Assembly (NCBI GenBank): GCA_021773815.1
Contig: JAJFJS010000136.1
Location: 1 to 40,987, forward strand
Direction of reading: 5' to 3'
Source of the DNA: Gammaproteobacteria bacterium
GTDB lineage: Bacteria > Pseudomonadota > Gammaproteobacteria > Steroidobacterales > GCA-2729495
Length of the DNA stretch: 40,987 nucleotides
Shown in pieces: positions 23,980 to 31,800 of the stretch. The position numbers and the translations under genes are program-made. The notes under the pieces were generated by a model. The model did no database searches. It worked only from the letters and a program-made list of their open reading frames with translations, and had not been told where the DNA came from. The stretch's first letter is position 1, and every line of letters begins with the position of its first letter.

Positions 23980-25143
23980 ATGACGTATGACGTAGTCGAA
24001 AACCCCGGAATGCCGACGGATGTTTCCATTATCACGACGTATCGATGCCAGATGCGCTGCAAGATGTGCAATATCTGGGAGAACCCGACCGACGCCACAA
24101 AGGAGCTGACGCCGAAGGATCTGGAGAAACTGCCTGGCTTCAAATTCGTCAACGTGACAGGCGGCGAACCGTTTGTTCGTCGCGACCTCGAGGATATCGT
24201 CGAGGTCATGTATCGCAAATCCGATCGGATAGTGATATCGACCTCCGGCTACCATCACAAGCGCATATTCAAGATGGCAGAGCGGTTCCCGAATATCGGT
24301 ATTCGTGTCAGCATCGAGGGGCTCTCGCAGAGAAATGATGATCTGAGAGGCAGGGAAGGCGGATTCGACCGCGGGCTGAAGACGGTCCTCGGACTCCGGG
24401 ACATGGGCGTCAAGGATGTCGGATTTGGATGTACCGTTTCCAACAAGAATTCGGAAGACATGCTGTGGTTATACGAGCTTTCGAAGACGATGAACATGGA
24501 GTTTGCAACGGCAACCTTCCATAATTCCTATTACTTCCACCGTGACGACAATGTCGTTGACAACAAGGATGAGGTTATCGATGACTTCCGGGAGTTGATC
24601 GAGCGCCTGTTGAAGGAAAACCACCCGAAGTCCTGGTTCCGCGCGTTCTTCAATCTCGGCCTGATCAACTATATACGCGGCGGTAAGCGCATGCTTCCGT
24701 GCCAGGCAGGCACGGCGAACTTTTTTATTGAGCCTTACGGCGACGTTTTTCCCTGCAATGGCCTCGAGGAGCGCTACTGGAAGGAGAGCATGGGCAATCT
24801 GAGGGACTATGAAACCTTCGATGAACTGTGGTTCAGCGAACAGGCGAAAAAAGTGCGTCAGCTGGTGTCGACCTGCCCGAAGAATTGCTGGATGGTTGGT
24901 ACGGCGGCGCCTGTGATGAAAAAATACATCAAGCATCCGGTTGGCTGGGTGGTGAAGAACAAGCTCAAGAGCATGCTGGGCAAGCCGATCTGTATTGACG
25001 AGATTCCCCACTATGATGTCGGACAGGACTCCAGGCAGGGCGATCTCCGACTAGATGAGAGCAAGGCAGCCGTTCCGAACAGCACCGGGCATGAATATAC
25101 TCTGACACAGGTCGACCTCGCCGACATGCTGGCCGACGAATAG
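23980..25143 (+). CDS. Radical SAM protein with SPASM-like domain
   Basis: This 387-aa protein binds a radical-SAM [4Fe-4S] cluster through Cys23-x3-Cys27-x2-Cys30 (YRCQMRCKMCNIW). GGEP (61-64) is the usual SAM-binding motif, and STSG and VSIEG strands follow. In the C-terminal third, Cys241, Cys259, Cys299 and Cys303 (LPCQAG, FPCNG, CPKNC) form a SPASM-like auxiliary-cluster set. Such proteins modify peptides, sugars or cofactors by radical chemistry. Here it is the last gene of a polysaccharide run, coupled to two glycosyltransferases, so a sugar or lipid intermediate is the most natural substrate; that is inference. The tail after 350 is polar and probably disordered. Confidence 0.85.
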   Translation: MTYDVVENPGMPTDVSIITTYRCQMRCKMCNIWENPTDATKELTPKDLEKLPGFKFVNVTGGEPFVRRDLEDIVEVMYRKSDRIVISTSGYHHKRIFKMAERFPNIGIRVSIEGLSQRNDDLRGREGGFDRGLKTVLGLRDMGVKDVGFGCTVSNKNSEDMLWLYELSKTMNMEFATATFHNSYYFHRDDNVVDNKDEVIDDFRELIERLLKENHPKSWFRAFFNLGLINYIRGGKRMLPCQAGTANFFIEPYGDVFPCNGLEERYWKESMGNLRDYETFDELWFSEQAKKVRQLVSTCPKNCWMVGTAAPVMKKYIKHPVGWVVKNKLKSMLGKPICIDEIPHYDVGQDSRQGDLRLDESKAAVPNSTGHEYTLTQVDLADMLADE

Positions 25144-25176
25144 TTAAAAAGATTGATCTGCCCGGAAGCCGGATTC

Positions 25177-26022
25177 TTACTGGATCTCGAAATCGCTCAG
25201 GAATTGCTCGTTTGGCGTTCCGGACAGGAATCGGATCACTTCATCACAATTTTTCACTTCGTTCTCGAGTCTTGACGAACTGATCTTTCTCATGGTGGGT
25301 GGTTCCATTTCTTCATAAGGCAAGGAGAAGAATGTCAGGATTTTGGCCACGAATTCATGCCTGTCGGCAAACATGTCCTCATAGGATAACTCGAGGAACG
25401 GATGTCTTTTTTCGAGCAGAGACCGAAACTGTCGTCTCGTGGCATGGGTGGTTTCGATATACCGCTGCAGGTTTTTTAATTTAATATATACGGGTTTGTG
25501 ATTTAGCGTACCGGACTTCGTATGCGCGATCTTGTTCTCGGCCATCCGCCGGCGTGAAATAAAGCTCTTCAGGAGATTTCGCCGCGTCATGTGGAGGACC
25601 ATCAGACTTGGATTCTCTCGGGCCCACTCCTGAAGCCCACGGTAGGCATCGAAGGTGTTGTACATCAGCTTAAAGCCGCTGAATGATGCGGGTGCCTTGG
25701 CAATCAACTGGTTCCGATTGTCAATATCGCTCCATGGCCCGGGGTGAGAAGGATTCTCAAGCAAGTCATCCAGATATCCGTCGATTAGTGTGCGTGATAT
25801 GAACTGCAGACCGAGTGCGCGAGAAATCCGGGTATGGTGCAGCTGAAAACTGGTTTTGCAGAAAAAGGACTTGTTGAAGCAGTATCTGCGAAAACCATCC
25901 GGTGATTGGTAGTGCTTAAGGAAGACCTCTCCGTGGCTATTGATCTCGGAGTGGCTGTTGAGCCATATCCTCAGGAATGTCGATCCGCTTCTTTGAGTAG
26001 AGAGTATTACAAAATGTTTCAT
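25177..26022 (-). CDS. Sulfotransferase family protein, type 1
   Basis: This 281-aa protein opens with the PAPS 5'-phosphosulfate loop LSTQRSGSTFLRIWL (7-21). HMTRRNLLKSFISRRRM supplies the 3'-phosphate-binding Arg/Ser. It is probably a cytoplasmic PAPS-dependent sulfotransferase. Because it lies at a polysaccharide locus, a sugar acceptor is likely. It is on the minus strand, converging with the radical SAM gene, and is from a different subfamily from the second sulfotransferase at 27614. It is AT-rich compared with genes to the left. No PAPS-synthesis gene is in the window. Confidence 0.8.
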   Translation of the reverse strand: MKHFVILSTQRSGSTFLRIWLNSHSEINSHGEVFLKHYQSPDGFRRYCFNKSFFCKTSFQLHHTRISRALGLQFISRTLIDGYLDDLLENPSHPGPWSDIDNRNQLIAKAPASFSGFKLMYNTFDAYRGLQEWARENPSLMVLHMTRRNLLKSFISRRRMAENKIAHTKSGTLNHKPVYIKLKNLQRYIETTHATRRQFRSLLEKRHPFLELSYEDMFADRHEFVAKILTFFSLPYEEMEPPTMRKISSSRLENEVKNCDEVIRFLSGTPNEQFLSDFEIQ

Positions 26023-26266
26023 CTTGCTGCAGTGGACGGCGTGGCGAATTCCGGAATGCTAGCATGTTCCGGACACGCTGGACGCAAGAGCGCTTCTCAG
26101 TATGTGGCGATCATCGACACCGCAGTCTGCGGCTCGGTCGGTTGATACTGTGACGGAATGGTCGATTATGTTGTGTAGTCGTCGCTTTCTGTGAGGCAGT
26201 CGGTGATGGGTGCGGGGCGGGGCGGAGATAATTGCTTGCCTGAGTCCATTAGAACGCTTTATTTCG

Positions 26267-26293
26267 CTGAGTTCCGTTCGAGCCGGGACTCAG
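26267..26293. repeat. Hairpin CTGAGTTCC/GGGACTCAG before the flippase
   Basis: CTGAGTTCC (26267-26275) pairs with GGGACTCAG (26285-26293) with one wobble. It sits 20 bp before the flippase start and resembles the GAACTGAGT motif at 14240. It may be a small dispersed repeat or a leader hairpin. Elsewhere in 26023-26312 no gene was seen. Confidence 0.45.
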
Positions 26294-26312
26294 TTTTGGT
26301 GATATCTATTCG

Positions 26313-27614
26313 ATGTTCGGGATAACCAAGTCCAAATTCGCGCGCAATGCTGCCACGCTCATGAGCGGCAATCTCGTTGCGCAAATCATTACGGTAGGTT
26401 CGGCGCCGATCATTACCCGTCTCTTTACGCCGGAAGACTTTGGTCAATTTGCACTTTTTGCCGCGGTTCTCGGAATATGTACCAAGGTCGGCACGCTCTG
26501 CTACGAAAGAGCCATTTTGCTCCCCAAAGATCCTGTCGATGCACACAGCGTTATCAAGCTTTCTTTGATTATTCTCGCCGCGCTGTCATTCTTCGTCGGT
26601 GTTTGCAGTTGGACCTTCGGCGATGAACTGAGTGAACTGCTCGGCAGTCATGACCTTGCTTTCTGGTTGCTTTTTGTCCCCCTGGGGCTGCTATTGGCCG
26701 GCGCGGTCAATATTCTTCGCTATTGGGCATTGCGGGAGACGATGTTCAGGCTGATATCGTCGGTGCGCATCTTCGAGGCAGCGGGAGCGGCAGTTTTCAA
26801 GATCGTTGCCGGCATCCTCCTCGGTAGTTGGGCAGGTGGCCTGATCATCGGCATGCTCCTTGGGAGCGCGGTGGCGTTGATTCTAATGGTTCGCTACCTC
26901 GGCGCCGGGTTACCGCGAGACTGGCGAGTAGGACTTCACGAAAAATTATCGAAAGTTGCGTACGAGTATCGGCAGTTTCCCCAATTCGCCTCGATCAATG
27001 CATTGTTGAATGTCATGTCGAGATATGTGATCGTATTCTTCCTGTCTGCTTTTTTTGGAGCCGCGGTTGTTGGATTCTATAATCTGGCATACCGGATGCT
27101 GGCGCAGCCTATTGATACCCTGTCCAGTTCCATTTCGAGGGTGTACTTTCAAAAATCTGCATCGCAGGTGTCGGATCGGCAGTTTCTCATGCCGGGTCTG
27201 CGGAAAATCACCGCGGTGCTATTCATGCTTGGCCTGTTTCCGTTCGCAGCGCTGTTTGTGTACGGGCAGCCGATTATTGCTTTCGTATTCGGTGCGCAAT
27301 GGGATACCGCCGGCAGGTTTGTGCAAATCATGGCGCCGTGGTTTCTCTGTCTTTTTTGTATAGCGCCATCGGCAATGGTTTTTGAAGTTTGCAGAAGCCA
27401 GCAGGTTAAATTATGGATAAATGTTTTGACGGCCGTAGTGTCCGTTCTCGTGTTGTGGTGGGTGCATTCAATGGGAAAGCCTATCGATCAAGTAATTGGT
27501 GCGTTTGTAATGAGCAATATCGCAATGTCCATCGTGCAACTTATTATCGCCTTCCGGGTCGCGGCGGGGCATGACAGGGAACTGCGAGAGACGACAGCTC
27601 AGGGCCTTCCTTGA
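26313..27614 (+). CDS. Wzx-type polysaccharide flippase
   Basis: This 433-aa integral membrane protein has about 12 hydrophobic helices spread over its length. The opening ATLMSGNLVAQIITVGSAPIITRLFTPEDFGQFAL is typical of the polysaccharide transporter family (MOP superfamily). Wzx moves the finished lipid-linked repeat across the inner membrane. It is the first gene of the second + strand block, and its stop overlaps the next start by one base (TGATG). The ATG at 26313 fits the family start. A Wzx/Wzy route is supported by the Wzy-like gene at 28603. Confidence 0.88.
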   Translation: MFGITKSKFARNAATLMSGNLVAQIITVGSAPIITRLFTPEDFGQFALFAAVLGICTKVGTLCYERAILLPKDPVDAHSVIKLSLIILAALSFFVGVCSWTFGDELSELLGSHDLAFWLLFVPLGLLLAGAVNILRYWALRETMFRLISSVRIFEAAGAAVFKIVAGILLGSWAGGLIIGMLLGSAVALILMVRYLGAGLPRDWRVGLHEKLSKVAYEYRQFPQFASINALLNVMSRYVIVFFLSAFFGAAVVGFYNLAYRMLAQPIDTLSSSISRVYFQKSASQVSDRQFLMPGLRKITAVLFMLGLFPFAALFVYGQPIIAFVFGAQWDTAGRFVQIMAPWFLCLFCIAPSAMVFEVCRSQQVKLWINVLTAVVSVLVLWWVHSMGKPIDQVIGAFVMSNIAMSIVQLIIAFRVAAGHDRELRETTAQGLP

Positions 27615-28588
27615 TGAGCGTTAGACCCATATTTCTCTTTTCCGTGCCGCGATCCGGCTCTACTCTCCTGCAGAGAATGCTGGCCTGTAATTCGAAAATA
27701 TCCACGCATTCAGAATTGTGGTTCCTTCTTCCGCATATTGATGCAATAAAAAATCAGTACGGGAAGTCGATATACAGCATGAATTCTCTGGGCAGGGCAA
27801 CACAGAGCTTGTGCAAGCAGTTGCCTGACGGAGAGGACGGATATTTTCAAGGGCTTCGGCAGTTGTCCGATCATATCTATACGGAGCTGGCCGGTCCGAA
27901 AGCAGTCTATATCCTGGACAAAACGCCGAGATATTACTTTATTATTCCGGAGATCTATCGACTCTATCCGGATGCAAAATTCATTTTCCTCTTTCGGAAT
28001 CCGTTATCCGTCGCCGCATCACTCGTGGAGTCATTTTTTCGCGGGCGTCTCGGTGACTACCGGCATCGTGTCGATATGTTTGAAGGACCTGGCTATCTGG
28101 CACGGGGATATGAGCAGATACGAAGCCATAGTTTTAGCCTGTGTTATGAGAATCTTGTCCATGAACCGGACGTTTGGCTTAAACAGATCTGCGAATATCT
28201 CGAAATCCCGTTCGAACCGTCGATGTCAACCGGGTTCAAGGATGTGCCCGTCGGCGACATGGGAGATCAGTTCGGGTCCAGGCAGTATTCTGGGCTGGCG
28301 ACAGACAGTGTCGAAAAGTGGCGCACGGTATTTTCGACAGGTTACAGGCGCCGCTACCTGAAGAAATATCTGCGCTACCTTGGGAAGGATACTGTCGAGT
28401 GTATGGGTTATGACTACTCGGCGCTCGACAGAGATATTGACAATCTTCCGATACGGTTTGATCTCTCAATAGAGGATCGGGTGCGGGAATTGATTTGCCT
28501 GATGTATTCGGCTTTTGAATTGCCGCTGCTGCGCGAGAAGTTAGCGCAACGGAAGCAGGGTCGAAGAAAGATGTATATGCATCATTGA
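27614..28588 (+). CDS. Sulfotransferase family protein, type 2
   Basis: This 324-aa protein has the PAPS-binding loop FLFSVPRSGSTLLQRML (7-23) and a matching 3'-phosphate region FIFLFRNPLSVAASLVESF. The sequence DKTPRYY before it is common in this sulfotransferase_3-like group. It probably transfers sulfate to a sugar hydroxyl of the polysaccharide, though glycolipids or other acceptors are possible. The ATG at 27614 was chosen because its A is the last base of the flippase stop; a TTG one codon earlier is possible. It lies between the flippase and the polymerase, which strongly ties it to this pathway. Confidence 0.82.
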   Translation: MSVRPIFLFSVPRSGSTLLQRMLACNSKISTHSELWFLLPHIDAIKNQYGKSIYSMNSLGRATQSLCKQLPDGEDGYFQGLRQLSDHIYTELAGPKAVYILDKTPRYYFIIPEIYRLYPDAKFIFLFRNPLSVAASLVESFFRGRLGDYRHRVDMFEGPGYLARGYEQIRSHSFSLCYENLVHEPDVWLKQICEYLEIPFEPSMSTGFKDVPVGDMGDQFGSRQYSGLATDSVEKWRTVFSTGYRRRYLKKYLRYLGKDTVECMGYDYSALDRDIDNLPIRFDLSIEDRVRELICLMYSAFELPLLREKLAQRKQGRRKMYMHH

Positions 28589-28602
28589 CGGGAACAGATC
28601 AT

Positions 28603-29892
28603 ATGGCAAATACCATTTTTTTTCTGTTGATGGCTGCATTCGTGCAGGATCTGGTGTACCCGATTGCGAATACGGGTTTCGTCGGGCTGACGATACAGAA
28701 TGTAGTGCTGTACTGTGCCGCCGTGGTTCTAATCGCGGCGGCCGCATCATCCGGAAGGCTAGGGGCAATCAGGTTTCCGGGCCTGACGTATCTCTTGCTG
28801 ATCTTCCTCGGTGTCGTTGTCAGCCTCGTGTATGTCAGCTATTCCGGGGCAGTCCCCTTCACGTGGCTGGAAAACGCAAGGACGGCCAAGACCCTGATTT
28901 TTGAGCCGATACTGCTGTATTCGGTTTCCTTTCTGTTGATCAGGAACGAGGAACAGGGACTCCGGTATTTATCGATTTTTCTCGTGATACTCGCGCTGGT
29001 AAATGTGTTCTCGCTGGTAATATCCGTTTTCAACATCAATCTGCCGAATATGAATGCGCATTATTTTGACAAGGGCAGGTTCGCGGGGTTTGCCGGGAAT
29101 CCGAATAAAACAGCATATGTATTGTGTATTGCGTTTGCGTATCTGTATTTCTTCATGAAGCAAACCCGGAAGCGCCGGTTGCGCGTATTTTATGTGGCTT
29201 TGCTGGCGAGCATTCCGTTGACCATCCTGTTAACAGGTTCGCGCGGCGGGCTGCTCGGCCTGATCATCGTCGCCGTTCTGTTGGCGAGACTGTGGGGTGA
29301 CTACAAGTCTCTCGTCATATTGCCGGCAGTGGTTGTTCCTATCGTGATAGTGCTGCTGGTGGCGATGGAAAACGACTATATGCTTCACGCCTTGGATAGG
29401 TTCATGCTGTTTGGCGCAGCGGATGCTACAACGGTTTCATCGTCCCGTACAGATATCTGGCTGGCCCTGCTGGATGTCTGGTCATCGAGTTTCACTTCGA
29501 TCGTCATCGGCATCGGTTATGGCGTCAGCCAGTTCGTAGGGTTTGGTGCGCGGGCGCACAATATGTATCTTCAGATGCTTGTCGAGTTTGGAGTAGTCGG
29601 GCTGTTAATCTGGCTTGCCGGAATCTGGGGGGCGCGCCGGTTTCTCATTAGATATCGTGCCGCTGGGGTTCGGAGAGGCTTATTGCGGAGAACAACACTG
29701 GCATGCCTATATGTCCTGATGGTCGCTTGGGTCTTCACCAGCCTGATCAACGTTCTCGGGATCATTGCGCTTATTTTCGGGCTGGTAACAGCAGCGCTGA
29801 TCCAAAAACCGGCTACCAGGCGAGCGACGCGACGAGCAGTCGGCCAGTCTCCGAATGAGCAGCTCTTGCGAGCGGATTCGACGAGCCGGTGA
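28603..29892 (+). CDS. O-antigen ligase/Wzy-like polymerase
   Basis: This 429-aa membrane protein of the Wzy_C (O-antigen ligase) superfamily has about 10-12 helices. The signature periplasmic loop has LTGSRGGLLGLII and, near the C-terminus, ARAHNMYLQMLVEFGVVGLLIWL with the conserved H-N-x-Y. In an EPS locus with Wzx it is most likely the polymerase that joins lipid-linked repeats in the periplasm. The ATG at 28603 begins a membrane helix; a TTG at 28585 would add six residues. The tail after 415 is basic and Arg-rich. A 204-bp gap with no gene follows. Confidence 0.85.
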   Translation: MANTIFFLLMAAFVQDLVYPIANTGFVGLTIQNVVLYCAAVVLIAAAASSGRLGAIRFPGLTYLLLIFLGVVVSLVYVSYSGAVPFTWLENARTAKTLIFEPILLYSVSFLLIRNEEQGLRYLSIFLVILALVNVFSLVISVFNINLPNMNAHYFDKGRFAGFAGNPNKTAYVLCIAFAYLYFFMKQTRKRRLRVFYVALLASIPLTILLTGSRGGLLGLIIVAVLLARLWGDYKSLVILPAVVVPIVIVLLVAMENDYMLHALDRFMLFGAADATTVSSSRTDIWLALLDVWSSSFTSIVIGIGYGVSQFVGFGARAHNMYLQMLVEFGVVGLLIWLAGIWGARRFLIRYRAAGVRRGLLRRTTLACLYVLMVAWVFTSLINVLGIIALIFGLVTAALIQKPATRRATRRAVGQSPNEQLLRADSTSR

Positions 29893-30096
29893 CCGGGGCC
29901 GCGGGAAATAAAGACGATATATCCGTAACCGGGAATGGCCGTATACGGAAGATGCCGGATTTAAAAAACTCGGGCCAGGAGTCTAGCTTTGACTATGGTG
30001 AGAAGTGAGCGGAGATTCACGCATTACGAAGAATGATTTGCGACTGCCGTATCCGGCTATAGGCGCGATTCTCGGTTGGGGTAACCTGTACGCGCC

Positions 30097-31098
30097 ATGA
30101 AGATAGTGTTTGTCTACGAAAAATTTTTCTCCCCGTTTGATGAGGGAGTGAAAGTATTTTGCCGGCAGTTGGTCGATTATATTTCTGCGGAACATGCCGT
30201 TACGCTGGTTCGAGACTACGCGAGACGCGAGAATCTGCCGGATAAATTGCTGATGGTCATTCGTGTCATTGTCATCGGATTACGTGTGCGTCCGGCGTGG
30301 ATCATTTACGTTCCTTACGCATCGCTGACCTTTTCGACCTATATCAGAATAGCAATTCTCCGGGCGATATTTGGTGAGAAACTCATTGTGCTGGGAACGC
30401 AGAAAAGAACCTTACGCGCATGGCAGATGAAGATCGTGCGTCGTCTGCGAATAGATCGGCTGCATGTCTTGTCGCTCGCGATGGGGGAAGCGCTCGAGGA
30501 TCTGGGTATCGATGCGATTCAGGTTAATGCTGGACTGGATAATGAGCGATTTCGGCCCGTAGCGGACAAGCGTGCGCTGAGAGAAAAATATGGAGTTCCG
30601 CAAGACCGGACGGTATTGCTTCATGTCGGGCATATTCGAGAGTCCAGGAATGTGCGATGGCTTCTGGACGTTCAGAGAAAGATGCCCGAATTGGTCGTAA
30701 TTACGGTCGGAAGCACCTCTACCGACCGGGACGATGCGATGCGTCAGGAGCTTTCCGACGGCGGATTAATCCTTTTTACGGATTATGTGGCGGAAATTCA
30801 GGAGCTCTATCAACTTTCTGATGTGTATTGCTTTCCGGTCTTGAAATCCGATGCTGCCATGGAACTTCCGTTGTCGGTACTCGAAGCAATGGCGACGAAC
30901 CTACCGATCCTGACGACGCGTTTTGGACGATTGCCCGAGCAGTTTGAAGAGGACAACGGGTACCATTACATAGCGAGTTCGGAGGATATCGTTCGGCAAC
31001 TCAGGGATGGGTTTGGTTCGGGTACCGAGTGCGGGAATCGGGACAAGATTCAGAGATATACGTGGCGGGCCGTGGTCGAAAATCTGATTATCGGATAG
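30097..31098 (+). CDS. GT4-like glycosyltransferase
   Basis: This 333-aa GT-B protein has a short N-terminal domain (IVFVYEKFFSPFDEGVKVF) and a donor domain with LLHVGHIRESRNVRWLLDV and an E-x7-E motif in ELPLSVLEAMATNLPILTTRFG. The N-domain is shorter than in most GT4 enzymes and has a hydrophobic middle (about 50-90) that may dip into the membrane. The donor is unknown. It is spaced 3 bp from the kinase-like gene that follows, so the two are coupled. Confidence 0.8.
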   Translation: MKIVFVYEKFFSPFDEGVKVFCRQLVDYISAEHAVTLVRDYARRENLPDKLLMVIRVIVIGLRVRPAWIIYVPYASLTFSTYIRIAILRAIFGEKLIVLGTQKRTLRAWQMKIVRRLRIDRLHVLSLAMGEALEDLGIDAIQVNAGLDNERFRPVADKRALREKYGVPQDRTVLLHVGHIRESRNVRWLLDVQRKMPELVVITVGSTSTDRDDAMRQELSDGGLILFTDYVAEIQELYQLSDVYCFPVLKSDAAMELPLSVLEAMATNLPILTTRFGRLPEQFEEDNGYHYIASSEDIVRQLRDGFGSGTECGNRDKIQRYTWRAVVENLIIG

Positions 31099-31101
31099 CT
31101 T

Positions 31102-31800
31102 ATGAAGATTATTTATCTGTCCGGGATAGACGGGTGTGGCAAAACGACCCAGGCCCACATGCTCGTGCGCTGGCTGGAAAACCACGGGGTATCAGCGGAG
31201 TACCAGTGGTTGCGGTGGGAGCCATCGTTAAATGGGTTGATCGCACGATTCAGGCGACTCACCGGGCGATCGAAACCGGCCGGTTTGATTGCCGAAGGGT
31301 CGGGCCACGGCGCCGGCGAGCAGCAGCGCCACGACCGCTGGTCGGCCGTGAAGCGCCGGCTGATGTCTTCATCGCTGTTCAGAAAGATCTGGCTGTTTTA
31401 CTCGACTCGTGACTACTTTCGTTGTTACAAGCGTGCAAATCGCACGTGGAGCAGCGAGTATGTCGTGATGGACCGCTATATCTTTGATTACATAATCGAT
31501 CAGTCAATCAATTTTTCGATGTCGCCCGAGGCATTCATGGAAGAGATCGAGTCGACGGCATTAATGAATATGTGCGCACCTACCTACGAGATCTATATCG
31601 ATCTGCCGGCGGAAATTGGCTATCAGAGGAAAATGGACGGAACGCCCCTAGAGTATCTCAGAAGCAGGCAAGAACTCTATAAAGGAGTGCCCGAGCGAGA
31701 CAATATTCTCCATGTAGAAGGAACTAAATCCGTGGAAATGATTCATAGAGGAATTGTTGATTGGCTTTCAGAAAGGATGGGCATCGCAAATGAGCGATAA
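31102..31800 (+). CDS. Thymidylate-kinase-like P-loop protein
   Basis: This 232-aa P-loop protein has Walker A GIDGCGKTT (8-16), DRYIFDYIID (a DRY-type motif) and a lid-like segment RKMDGTPLEYLRSRQELY near the end. Its size is typical of dTMP kinases, but a normal tmk gene should not sit in a polysaccharide locus, and the insertion 55-80 (RRLTGRSKPAGLIAEG onward) is unusual. It could phosphorylate a sugar or lipid intermediate, or make a special nucleotide precursor; both are inference. The next ATG lies inside its last codons (11-bp overlap), so it is tightly coupled to the alkaline-phosphatase-superfamily gene. Confidence 0.8.
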   Translation: MKIIYLSGIDGCGKTTQAHMLVRWLENHGVSAEYQWLRWEPSLNGLIARFRRLTGRSKPAGLIAEGSGHGAGEQQRHDRWSAVKRRLMSSSLFRKIWLFYSTRDYFRCYKRANRTWSSEYVVMDRYIFDYIIDQSINFSMSPEAFMEEIESTALMNMCAPTYEIYIDLPAEIGYQRKMDGTPLEYLRSRQELYKGVPERDNILHVEGTKSVEMIHRGIVDWLSERMGIANER

